From the NCBI GenBank assembly GCA_014305285.1, contig JACRSG010000011.1, forward strand, positions 1 to 49,202: a stretch of 49,202 nt of DNA, in the 5' to 3' direction. This DNA is from Campylobacter jejuni (GTDB lineage: Bacteria; Campylobacterota; Campylobacteria; Campylobacterales; Campylobacteraceae). The notes beneath the pieces were generated by a model. The model made no database searches. It saw only the letters and a list, made by a program, of their open reading frames with translations, and was not told the origin of the DNA. Shown here in pieces: positions 35,869 to 43,255 of this stretch (positions are counted from its first letter, which is position 1; each line of letters starts with the position of its first letter). Position numbers and translations under genes: made by a program.

Positions 35869-36132
35869 TTATGTAATGATATAGCCAGCAATTGCTGAAG
35901 CTGATCCAAAAATAACGCCACCGATAAAAACAGGTGCAACTTCTCTAAGAGTTTGCCCTTGATACATAATTCTGGAAGCACACCACATAAGTGCAATTGT
36001 GAGTAAAACTCCACCAAGTGCATACAAAGCAATGCTTAAGTTTTGCATAAAGGTATTAACTTTATCAATACCACCAGCACCAAATGCAAAAATAGGACTG
36101 ATTAAAATTAATGATAATAGCCTTTTTTTCAT
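35869..36132 (-). CDS. virB2: VirB2 major pilin
   Basis: 87 residues from ATG 36132 with AAGGAT upstream (an upstream in-frame start would add 34 unlikely residues). A signal peptide MKKRLLSLILISPIFAFG is followed by two hydrophobic helices separated by a short polar loop, the usual prepilin plan (FMQNLSIALYALGGVLLTIA; VFIGGVIFGSASAIAGYIIT). It is the first gene of the transfer operon; the promoter lies to its right, within the segment bounded by 18-bp inverted repeats. Confidence 0.85.
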   Translation of the reverse strand: MKKRLLSLILISPIFAFGAGGIDKVNTFMQNLSIALYALGGVLLTIALMWCASRIMYQGQTLREVAPVFIGGVIFGSASAIAGYIIT

Positions 36133-36150
36133 CCATATCCTTTCGTTAAA

Positions 36151-36168
36151 AAATTGCTCGTTTAATTT
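36151..36168. repeat. 18-bp inverted repeat, left copy (virB2 leader)
   Basis: AAATTGCTCGTTTAATTT at 36151-36168 is the exact complement of 37643-37660. In both transcripts that leave the enclosed segment (virB2 to the left and the gene at 37707 to the right) the motif AAATTAAACGAGCAATTT lies in the same sense, just before the ribosome site. The 1.5 kb between the copies carries the VapD-like and recombinase genes. Confidence 0.8.
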
Positions 36169-36302
36169 ATGTCTTAAATTTGTGTTTAATAAATAAATTA
36201 AATTTAGTTTTATAATTAAATTAATATTATTCAAAAGCTTTTATTTAAGTATTAGCTATTTTTTACTAGAATTTGTTAGGTTTTTGATGAAAGGATAAAA
36301 AA

Positions 36303-36626
36303 ATGGCATACCCACTTTTAGGTACAAGAATAGTATTAGATGAAGAAAAGATTTTAAAAGAAGGCAAATATAATTTAGAAGATATGTATAAAATGATAGA
36401 TGAATATGCTAAAGAATCAGGAATGATAAAAATTAATAAAGAAACTTATCATTGTAAAGGGGATAAGTATGATTTAGGTTGTATGACTTTATTTATATAT
36501 AAATATTTGATTGATTCTGAATGGTTTACAAAAAATGCAAAAGAATGGATTTGGATTAGTGAAAAAGAAGGAAATAGCGATTTAATTTCTGCAAGTAAAG
36601 CTGAAGGAGAAGGAATTTGGGAATAA
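36303..36626 (+). CDS. Hypothetical protein, possible VapD partner
   Basis: A 107-residue acidic protein (MAYPLLGTRIVLDEEKILKE), with AAAGGATAAAAAA before the ATG. It overlaps the VapD-like gene, which starts inside its last codons, so the two form a translationally coupled pair, the arrangement of many toxin-antitoxin modules. It contains two Cys in HCKGDKYDLGC. No family is recognised; a role as antitoxin is conjecture. Confidence 0.5.
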   Translation: MAYPLLGTRIVLDEEKILKEGKYNLEDMYKMIDEYAKESGMIKINKETYHCKGDKYDLGCMTLFIYKYLIDSEWFTKNAKEWIWISEKEGNSDLISASKAEGEGIWE

Positions 36627-36994
36627 ATCGCAAAGCAATTAATTTTGATTTATCTACAAAAAGTCTTGAAAAATATTTCAAAGATACAAGAGAACCTTAT
36701 TCTTTGATTAAAAAATTTATGCTTGAAAATGGTTTCGAGCATAGACAATATTCAGGTTATACTTCAAAAGAGCCAATAAATGAAAGACGAGTTATAAGAA
36801 TAGTTAATAAGCTCACTAAAAAATTTACTTGGCTTGGCGAATGTGTTAAAGAGTTTGATATTACTGAAATAGGAGAGCAGTATAGCTTAAAAGAGACTAT
36901 ACAAGACTTATGTGCCAAAGATTTTCATCAAAAACTTAAAGAATTTACTGAAAAAACACCAAAAAATCAAAAGCTAAAAGATTTAGAACGATGA
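36617..36994 (+). CDS. VapD-like protein
   Basis: 125 residues from TTG 36617, supported by AGGAGAAGGAA directly before it. KAINFDLSTKSLEKYF, LENGFEHRQYSGYTSKEPIN and NKLTKKFTWLGECVKEFDIT follow the VapD pattern (FDL...Y...L...GF...QGS.Y...L...W...V.....F). VapD proteins resemble Cas2-type endoribonucleases and can act as toxins. It overlaps the upstream gene and its stop overlaps the recombinase start. Confidence 0.65.
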   Translation: MGINRKAINFDLSTKSLEKYFKDTREPYSLIKKFMLENGFEHRQYSGYTSKEPINERRVIRIVNKLTKKFTWLGECVKEFDITEIGEQYSLKETIQDLCAKDFHQKLKEFTEKTPKNQKLKDLER

Positions 36995-37605
36995 ATATAG
37001 CATACATAAGAGTATCAACAAATAAACAAGAGTTAGACTCTCAAAAGTTAGAAATTATGGAGTATTGTCATAAAAATAATATCATTTTAGATGAAATCTT
37101 AGAAGTAAAAATAAGTTCTACAAAATCTCAAGAGAAAAGAAAAATCAAGGATTTAAAACAAAAACTAAAAGCAGGTGATTTATTAATAGCAACAGAACTT
37201 TCAAGACTTGGTAGAAGTATGCTAGAAATAATTAATTTGGTGCTTGAGTTTAATTCTAATAATATCAAATTCCTATTTTTAAGACAAATGGAACTTAGTA
37301 ATTTTAATAATCCTGCTTCTAAATTAATCTTATCAGTTTATGCTTATTTAGCAGAAAATGAAAGAGATTTGATAAGTCAAAGAACTAAAGCAGGACTAGA
37401 AAATGCTAGAGCTAGTGGGAAAAAACTAGGACGCCCTAAAGGCTCATTAAATAGTATTTATGATAAGGATATAGATAAAATACAAACCTTGCTTGATAAA
37501 GATTTATCTATTAAAAGTATTTGGAAGTTATTATACAAAGATGATGGAAAAAGCTATGATGGTTTATTGTGGTTTATCAAAAAACGAAAATTAAAAGGAA
37601 ATTAA
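36991..37605 (+). CDS. Serine recombinase (resolvase/invertase type)
   Basis: A 204-residue enzyme. IAYIRVSTNKQELDSQ carries the catalytic Ser at about residue 9, LIATELSRLGRSMLEI and the SQRTKAGLENARASGKKLGR segment match the resolvase fold, and a C-terminal helix-turn-helix follows (DLSIKSIWKLLYKDDGKSYD). It may resolve plasmid dimers or invert the segment between the 18-bp inverted repeats. ATG overlaps the VapD-like stop (ATGA). Confidence 0.9.
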   Translation: MNIAYIRVSTNKQELDSQKLEIMEYCHKNNIILDEILEVKISSTKSQEKRKIKDLKQKLKAGDLLIATELSRLGRSMLEIINLVLEFNSNNIKFLFLRQMELSNFNNPASKLILSVYAYLAENERDLISQRTKAGLENARASGKKLGRPKGSLNSIYDKDIDKIQTLLDKDLSIKSIWKLLYKDDGKSYDGLLWFIKKRKLKGN

Positions 37606-37642
37606 ATTTTTATTTAAGAAAAATATAAAAAATTTTATAATA

Positions 37643-37660
37643 AAATTAAACGAGCAATTT
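37643..37660. repeat. 18-bp inverted repeat, right copy (leader of 37707 gene)
   Basis: AAATTAAACGAGCAATTT, complement of 36151-36168. A TATAAT box (37636-37641) reads rightward and overlaps its left edge, so the repeat lies at the start of the message for the gene at 37707. Confidence 0.75.
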
Positions 37661-37706
37661 ACTATGTTTGGATATATTTTTAATCTAAATATAAAGGAGA
37701 ATAATT

Positions 37707-37904
37707 ATGAATAATAATAATATTGATAATTTAAAATTATACATTTGCAATGAAAGCTATGACTATGAGAGAGTAATGAAAGCTTTCAAAGGAGAACAAG
37801 ATCTGATCAACAAAATCCAAATCAATCAACAAAATCCAAATCAATCAACAAAATCCAAATCAATCAACAAAATCCAAATCATACAGAACAAAAATAATTT
37901 ATGA
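37707..37904 (+). CDS. Small protein containing 19-bp tandem repeats
   Basis: A 65-residue protein with AAAGGAGAATAATT before ATG 37707. The first half (NNNNIDNLKLYICNESYDYE) is ordinary; the second half is encoded by four 19-bp tandem repeats (37811 onward), which, because 19 is not a multiple of three, are read in successive frames. A change in repeat number would alter the C-terminus and its coupling to the next gene, whose ATG overlaps this stop. Function unknown. Confidence 0.5.
   Translation: MNNNNIDNLKLYICNESYDYERVMKAFKGEQDLINKIQINQQNPNQSTKSKSINKIQIIQNKNNL
37811..37880. repeat. 19-bp tandem repeat, four copies
   Basis: CAAAATCCAAATCAATCAA recurs with starts at 37811, 37830, 37849 and 37868, nearly identical. 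The unit length is not a multiple of three, and the array lies inside an open frame. Confidence 0.85.
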
Positions 37905-38353
37905 TATTAGATACAATTACTAAAATTATTACTTTAGATACAATTACTAAAATTATTACTATAGTTGGATTTTGTTTGGCATTTTTTCAACTAAGAAATG
38001 TTATAAAAAATACCAAAGTTAATGTTTTAAAAACTGAATTTGATATTTTTGGTAAAATTTCAGAAAAAGAAAAAATATTTGTTGATTGTTATGAACAATC
38101 AATGTTATCAAGTGAAGAATCAAAAACTCAAGAATATTATAGTTTATATAAAAAAAGCAAAGAACAATATTTAAGTGAATTGAATTTAGTCTGTTTATAT
38201 ATATTAGAAGGATATTTTACTAGAAAACATTTTTTTCAAGAGTATGGATCAAAAATGTTTTCTATGTATGATGAAATAAAAGATAAAGATTATACTAGCA
38301 TTAATAAATTATGCAAAAAATATAGATGCGAATTATCTAAGTATAAAAAATAG
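37901..38353 (+). CDS. Small membrane-anchored protein with N-terminal repeat
   Basis: A 150-residue protein. It opens with a duplicated nine-residue unit (LDTITKIIT twice, a 27-bp in-frame tandem repeat), then one membrane helix (IVGFCLAFFQL) and a helical cytoplasmic domain. ATG overlaps the stop of the repeat-containing gene. No family is recognised. It ends 3 bp from the convergent repA gene. Confidence 0.5.
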   Translation: MILDTITKIITLDTITKIITIVGFCLAFFQLRNVIKNTKVNVLKTEFDIFGKISEKEKIFVDCYEQSMLSSEESKTQEYYSLYKKSKEQYLSELNLVCLYILEGYFTRKHFFQEYGSKMFSMYDEIKDKDYTSINKLCKKYRCELSKYKK

Positions 38354-38356
38354 ATT

Positions 38357-40150
38357 TTAATCAAATAAAGACTTTTGTAAAAGAAATTTATTGCTTTTGG
38401 TGTTTAATTGATTCATTGGATCACTACGCTTAATATACCTTTTTACCCTATTATTGCTTTGATAGATGAAAAACAAATCATTTTCATTTTTATATTGATT
38501 ATAAAAAAACTCATCATCATAATTTGCAAATTCTACGCCTTTGCCATAAACATTAATTCCAAATTCTATAAGTTTATCTTTTAATTTAACAATCTCTTTC
38601 TTTTGTTTCGAAATAATAGAACTTTCTTTATAAAGTCTATAAGCTTTAATTTCACAAAACTCACTATAACTAAGAATTTTTTTATCAGGAAAACTTGTTA
38701 AAAATCTGATTAAATCCTGTGCGACTAAAGAATTTAAATCAATGAGTATTTTTGACAAGTCATCATCATAAGAAAGTGTAGATTCTGTTTCAAGCCTTTT
38801 GATATATTCCCTACGAACTGTCAATACAAATACAGATACAATCACGCCATTTTCTTTTGTGATACGCTCTACAGAATCAAACATTAAAATCCCTTTATCT
38901 CTTTGTGTAATTGTTTTTTTATCTTTATCTTCTATATTTTGCGTAAAGGCTAAATCATATGCAAAACGAGAAATTTCTGTAAATTTTTGTTTTAACCAAG
39001 AATAATTACTAGGAGCTTTATTAAGATATTGTTTTAAGAATTTATAAGGCTCTAATCTTACTTCCATATCCCAAAAATTTTCTTGATATTTTTTAATAAC
39101 ACTTGTATCTACATTTTTTTTGATATATAAAAATAGAGCATCTAAAATACTTCTATGTGTTTGCGTTAGCAAAGAATTTTTAAGAGTAATAGCATATGAT
39201 GAACCATTTGCACCAAGCATTCCAAATTCTATTTTATTATCATTTTCTTTAAAGTACTTATAAAAATTAGAATCAGCAAGTTTTCGTGAGCTTAAATAAA
39301 AAACACCTCTATTTTCATTCATTGTTACATAACCTTCTGCTAAATCATTAACACTTACAGCAGAAATATCTTTTTTATTAATAATTTCTAAAGTATGATT
39401 GTCAATATTTTCTACTTTTACATCTTTAATTAAAGGTTCATCAATACTAGAGTTCTGTAATACTTTAATTGTTTTTTGAAACTCGCCAGCATTAATATTA
39501 TTATTATCTTTTAACACTTCAAGTAAGCGATAAGTTGTAGAGCTTTTATCTTCTCCTTTTTGAAATGAGAGTTTATAAACAAGTCTAGGGGCATTTATAA
39601 TTACAGAGCTACCCATAAGACTTTCGCCTTTTTTATCTAAGTGATGAAGTAATAAAATAGCTTGATTGTTTGATTTTGCTACATCTGTTAAAATATTAAA
39701 GAAATTTTGCACATCATTTTGATTATTTTGATCTTTAAAGCCCAAGATTGAGAAGAATGCACTAAAAGTATCAAGAACGATTAAATCACAATCTGCTAAC
39801 TCATTAAGTTCTTCTTTTAAGCTATCCATAGGTTCTTTATCAATTTTTGGAAGTTCATTTGAAAACTCAAATTCTAAACTATTAAAAGGATAAAAATTTT
39901 CTATATTTTTAATGCGTTCTAAAATTGCTTTGTTCTTATCTTCTATACTCCAAAAAAAAGGTTTTAAACCATCATTAATAGCATTAGCACATACTTTTAA
40001 AGCTAAAAAAGATTTTCCTACTTCACTATTGCCACTTAATACAGCTACAGAACCTCTTTCTAGCTTAATAGTGTCTTCACAAATTACAGAAACATTCTCA
40101 TCGCTAAAAATTCCAAGTGTAATTGTATTAATAGTATTGCGTTTAGGCAT
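38357..40150 (-). CDS. repA: RepA-like replicative helicase/ATPase
   Basis: A 597-residue protein. The N-terminal RecA-fold ATPase holds VLSGNSEVGKSFLALKV (Walker A, ~38-48), ADCDLIVLDTFSAFF (Walker B, ~130) and AILLLHHLDKKGE (~170), as in RepA helicases of RSF1010 type and related plasmid RepA proteins. The ~350-residue C-terminal half is not recognised and may bind the origin or prime. The iteron field lies just to the right, and AAAGGATTAAAA precedes ATG 40150. I take it as the main replication protein, moderately sure. Confidence 0.75.
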   Translation of the reverse strand: MPKRNTINTITLGIFSDENVSVICEDTIKLERGSVAVLSGNSEVGKSFLALKVCANAINDGLKPFFWSIEDKNKAILERIKNIENFYPFNSLEFEFSNELPKIDKEPMDSLKEELNELADCDLIVLDTFSAFFSILGFKDQNNQNDVQNFFNILTDVAKSNNQAILLLHHLDKKGESLMGSSVIINAPRLVYKLSFQKGEDKSSTTYRLLEVLKDNNNINAGEFQKTIKVLQNSSIDEPLIKDVKVENIDNHTLEIINKKDISAVSVNDLAEGYVTMNENRGVFYLSSRKLADSNFYKYFKENDNKIEFGMLGANGSSYAITLKNSLLTQTHRSILDALFLYIKKNVDTSVIKKYQENFWDMEVRLEPYKFLKQYLNKAPSNYSWLKQKFTEISRFAYDLAFTQNIEDKDKKTITQRDKGILMFDSVERITKENGVIVSVFVLTVRREYIKRLETESTLSYDDDLSKILIDLNSLVAQDLIRFLTSFPDKKILSYSEFCEIKAYRLYKESSIISKQKKEIVKLKDKLIEFGINVYGKGVEFANYDDEFFYNQYKNENDLFFIYQSNNRVKRYIKRSDPMNQLNTKSNKFLLQKSLFD

Positions 40151-40152
40151 TT

Positions 40153-40248
40153 TTAATCCTTTGCTACTTCTATAATTTCAAATAGTTGTTTTATGATTTT
40201 AGAGTGTAATCTGCTTCTTTTTGCAGTCATTCTTGGCAATTCAGGCAT
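40153..40248 (-). CDS. Remnant or short HicA-like peptide
   Basis: A 31-residue frame starting MPELPRMTAKRSRLHSKIIK, which opens like HicA toxins (MPKLPRITGKE) but lacks the GxSH region needed for activity. Its ATG overlaps the hicB stop and its own stop lies in the repA leader. It is either a decayed toxin or a short leader. Confidence 0.4.
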   Translation of the reverse strand: MPELPRMTAKRSRLHSKIIKQLFEIIEVAKD

Positions 40249-40459
40249 TTGCTAAAACCATTGGAATAATTGAAGTTGTTTTGTTTTCAATAATCCTTTT
40301 TTCTTCATTTGCAAGGCTTTCTAAATAAAGCTCTCCAGCTTCTTTTATATTAGCTAAAGCTTCTTCATAGGTATTTCCTTGCGACACGCAACCTTCAAGC
40401 TCTAGAATGCGTGCAAAATATCTATCTCGATCTTTTTCAATGATAATATTTAGCAACAT
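40241..40459 (-). CDS. hicB: HicB-family antitoxin-like protein
   Basis: A 72-residue protein with the partial RNase-H-like fold of HicB: LLNIIIEKDRDRYFARILELEGCVSQGNTYEEALANIKEAGELYLE. The usual downstream DNA-binding helix-turn-helix is short or absent. The expected HicA toxin is not intact next to it. It lies between the iterons and repA, so it might have been adopted as a copy-number or replication regulator; that is inference. Confidence 0.65.
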   Translation of the reverse strand: MLLNIIIEKDRDRYFARILELEGCVSQGNTYEEALANIKEAGELYLESLANEEKRIIENKTTSIIPMVLANA

Positions 40460-40473
40460 TTAATTCCTTACTA

Positions 40474-40850
40474 TTGACATAAATAGAACAAACAATTAAT
40501 TTACACCCCAAAAATTGATATAAATAGAATAGTTTAGTGCAAATTAACAACTTTTCATAAAGTAATTATAGTAAAATTATTATATTTATGTCAATACTTA
40601 TTATATCTATATAAAAAATTATTTTTTTGAAAAATACTAATTTCATCTAAAATATAAAATTGACATAAATAGAATAGTTTATTATATTTATGTCAGCAAA
40701 ATCAGCATACAATCACTCATAAGTTATTAAAAAATTGACATAAATAGAATAGTTTTTGACATAAATAGAATAGTTTTTGACATTTTTTCGGAAACCCCAT
40801 ATGGAAAATAGGGACTTTAAAAGATACATTGACATAAATAGAATAGTTAC
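40474..40850. repeat. Iteron array, predicted replication origin
   Basis: TTGACATAAATAGAATAGTTT (21 bp) occurs complete at 40660, 40735, 40756 and, with one or two changes at the end, 40829; with variants at 40474 and 40515 and a partial copy at 40777. Inverted part-copies (TATTTATGTCA) lie near 40582-40595 and 40684-40695. The two copies at 40735 and 40756 are directly adjacent. Between RepA and the kinase gene, with no convincing gene inside, this is the best candidate for oriV. Confidence 0.85.
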
Positions 40851-40992
40851 TAAATTCTTAAATTTATTAAATTTATAATATATTAAAAGGTAAATCAAAA
40901 ATTAAAATTTTTGAACTTTTATATAAAATTATAAAATATAATTTTGAATAACTCCAAAAAGAAGTTATAATTTAAAAAATTATTTTGGACTG

Positions 40993-41175
40993 ATGATGAA
41001 ATTTAAGAATTTTATTAAGTATTTAAATTATAAGAAACTTAGAAATATAGAGAAATTGTATTTTGATTTAATAGTTATGATTATTTTAAGTTCTGTAAGT
41101 TTTTTATTCCTTGCTTTTAAATTTTTAATTTGTAAAGACATTCTAATATTTTTACAAAATTATTTGGAAAAATAA
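40993..41175 (+). CDS. Possible small membrane peptide before the kinase
   Basis: A 60-residue frame with one hydrophobic helix (LIVMIILSSVSFLFLAFKFL) and a basic N-terminus. The ribosome site is poor, so it is doubtful as a gene. It ends 11 bp before the kinase gene and could be a leader or membrane partner. Confidence 0.35.
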   Translation: MMKFKNFIKYLNYKKLRNIEKLYFDLIVMIILSSVSFLFLAFKFLICKDILIFLQNYLEK

Positions 41176-41186
41176 GTTAAATATTA

Positions 41187-42359
41187 ATGGATCCTATAGT
41201 AAATAACCATTTGATTAATGCTTATAAAGATTTAGAATCATCGTTATCACAAGCTTATACAGATTTGTATTTTTGTTTTGAAAATGGAAAATTGAAATTA
41301 GTTCTTTCAACTTTACATAATAACATCATAGAATGTTTTAAAAAGATGAATAGTCGTCTTCCATCTACTGAAAATAGTAATAATCATTATTGGGCTGATG
41401 ACAGTAGAAAATTAAAATTCAATATAGAATTAGCTTTATATTTGCAAAAAGAATTTAAAGATAGTGAATTATCTTTTTGGATAGATGAATATTATTATAA
41501 TGTTTTTAAACAATGTTTAAATTTTTTAAAAAGTAGTGAAGGTAGTGAAATACCACTGGGAATGCAAAAAATAACTATTTATGAAGCAATTCCTATATTT
41601 GTTAAATTGAATTCTATTAGCAATCCAGAAGTAAATAAAAATTATTCTTTAGATTTGATTGGTGATGGGTCTTATGCAAAAGTGTATAAATATTATGATG
41701 AATTTTATAAACATTATTTTGCTTTAAAAAAATTAAACAAAAAAGTTAATGATAAAGAAATTCAAAGATTTATTAAAGAATTTAATATAATGAAACAGAT
41801 AAATAATCCATATATTTTAAAAGTATATTCTTTAGATGAGAATAAAAAAGAATATATTATGGAATATGTTGATTTTACTCTAAAAGAATATATTCATAAA
41901 AATAATTCAAAACTTTCATCCGATGAAAGAATTAGTTTAGGTATTCAAATAATAAAAGGTATTAAAACTTTATGGAATAAAAATATATTACATAGAGATA
42001 TAAGTCTTAAAAATATTTTGATAAAACAATATGATGATATTGTAGTAATAAAAATTTCTGATTTTGGTCTTGTAAAAGAATTAAATAGCGAGTTAACAAG
42101 TGAAAATACAGAAATAAAAGGAAGTTTAAATGAAATTTCAAGATTGCAGAAAAAAGGGTTTAATAATTATGATAAGAGTGATGAAATCTATGCTTTAAGT
42201 AGAGTTTTATATTTTATAGCTACAGGCAGAACAAATTTGATAAATACTAAATGCGACTTTTTAGAAAAAGGAATTAATGATAATGTAAAAAATAGATATA
42301 ATAATTTAGATGATTTAATGAGAGATTTTAAGCATTATATAAAGAAAATATATAATTAA
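41187..42359 (+). CDS. Hanks-type Ser/Thr protein kinase
   Basis: A 390-residue protein. Residues 1-150 are an unrecognised helical domain. The kinase domain holds LIGDGSYAKVYKYY (glycine loop, ~158-166), YFALKKLNK (catalytic Lys, ~181), ILHRDISLKNILIK (HRD with Asn, ~269) and KISDFGLVKE (DFG, ~291), so all key residues are present. Then follows YDKSDEIYALSRVLYFIATG. No extracellular or PASTA domain is visible, so it is cytoplasmic. Such kinases on plasmids and phage-rich islands are sometimes defence effectors; its role here is unknown. The ribosome site is weak. Confidence 0.85.
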   Translation: MDPIVNNHLINAYKDLESSLSQAYTDLYFCFENGKLKLVLSTLHNNIIECFKKMNSRLPSTENSNNHYWADDSRKLKFNIELALYLQKEFKDSELSFWIDEYYYNVFKQCLNFLKSSEGSEIPLGMQKITIYEAIPIFVKLNSISNPEVNKNYSLDLIGDGSYAKVYKYYDEFYKHYFALKKLNKKVNDKEIQRFIKEFNIMKQINNPYILKVYSLDENKKEYIMEYVDFTLKEYIHKNNSKLSSDERISLGIQIIKGIKTLWNKNILHRDISLKNILIKQYDDIVVIKISDFGLVKELNSELTSENTEIKGSLNEISRLQKKGFNNYDKSDEIYALSRVLYFIATGRTNLINTKCDFLEKGINDNVKNRYNNLDDLMRDFKHYIKKIYN

Positions 42360-42508
42360 TGTATATTATTAATTACTAAAAATAACTATTATATATTAAT
42401 ATTTATTTATATATAATACAGACATTTTTATAGATAAATTTATTAATATTGCTTTAAAATCATTAGTTTTATAATACTAAATTAAAACTTATTTTCGAAA
42501 GGAATAAA
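42360..42508. other. AT-rich gap with repeated TATTAATA words
   Basis: About 150 bp with no gene, carrying TATATTAATATTTATTTATATA, resembling the AT-rich dyads upstream of parA and the operon at 9965. It probably holds the promoter for the gene at 42509. Confidence 0.3.
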
Positions 42509-42718
42509 ATGGCAAGAGATAAAAGTAAAGATGATAATCTTTTTAATTGCTCCCAAGATTATGAACACGATCATGTGGTAAGACAATATCCGAAAGAATA
42601 CCAGGACAAAATTCGTGATTTTTTAAAGAAAGCGTGTCAAAATAAAAAAATATATCATAGTAAGCATAAGGAAGTTTATGATCTTATCGAAAAAGAATTA
42701 GGGTACTTTACTGATTGA
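42509..42718 (+). CDS. Small basic hypothetical protein
   Basis: A 69-residue protein rich in Lys and Asp (MARDKSKDDNLFNCSQDYEH), with a strong AAAGGAATAAA site. It looks like an ordinary small soluble plasmid protein. No motif is recognised; the two terms His-Asp-His near residue 20 are a chance at best. Confidence 0.45.
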   Translation: MARDKSKDDNLFNCSQDYEHDHVVRQYPKEYQDKIRDFLKKACQNKKIYHSKHKEVYDLIEKELGYFTD

Positions 42719-42826
42719 CCAAATAATATATTTTCAAAAATATTTAAGAAATTATGAGTATATTGAGTAATTTGTAGACATTTTAACCCCTTTTATAAGG
42801 GCTAAAAATCTAAACAGAACTTATTA

Positions 42827-42940
42827 CATCAACAATTTGTTGTATGCTTTCGCCTAGAGTTTGAAAAAGATCTAAATTCATTTGTTGTTCTTAAAAAATT
42901 CCATAGCACTTTCTCGTGGCTTTTGTAACGACTTAGAATA
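42827..42940. repeat. 114-bp direct repeat, lipoprotein copy
   Basis: Identical to 30175-30288. Here the repeat supplies the last ~19 codons of the lipoprotein gene at 42878-43141 and leaves the first ~18 codons of a virB6 copy without any continuation. Confidence 0.9.
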
Positions 42941-43141
42941 GTTTGCCTTATAAGCATTTGCACATTCTGTATCAGTTTGTGCAGAATTGGCATTTTTATC
43001 ACATTCTTTGATTTTAGCTTCTAATTCTGTAGCATTTTTTGGATCTTCGTAATATTGCACTGTTTTTGGCTCTGAAGAGCAAGCAGAAAAAACACCAGTA
43101 ATAACTGCACCTAATAAAGCTAGTTTGATTGTATTTTTCAT
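42878..43141 (-). CDS. EexN-like lipoprotein fused to the VirB5 tail
   Basis: An 87-residue protein. Signal with lipobox GVFSACSS (Cys ~20), then SEPKTVQYYEDPKNATELEA and KIKECDKNANSAQTDTECAN, the pattern of EexN-type entry-exclusion lipoproteins, which in other plasmids are encoded beside virB5/virB6. The last ~19 residues (SKSLQKPRESAMEFFKNNK) are identical to the VirB5 C-terminus and come from the 114-bp repeat, so the natural end was replaced. Role in excluding related plasmids is inferred from the family. Confidence 0.65.
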   Translation of the reverse strand: MKNTIKLALLGAVITGVFSACSSEPKTVQYYEDPKNATELEAKIKECDKNANSAQTDTECANAYKANYSKSLQKPRESAMEFFKNNK

Positions 43142-43255
43142 TTTTAATCCTTTTTTTGTATATTTATAGTAATTATAATATACTATTATTAACTAATAAT
43201 ATATAAAAAATATTTTTTATATATTATTATATATTATGATTACAAAGAGTAACTA

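Noticed and set aside
36151-37660. Insertion sequence bounded by inverted repeats
   Set aside because: The enzyme is a small serine recombinase rather than a transposase, and I see no target duplication; resolvase or invertase use fits better.
37811-37880. Possible CRISPR array
   Set aside because: The units are directly adjacent with no spacers and lie in a coding frame.
40713-40898. A 61-codon minus-strand frame inside the iteron region
   Set aside because: It is created by the repeats themselves (duplicated SIYVKNY units) and has no ribosome site.
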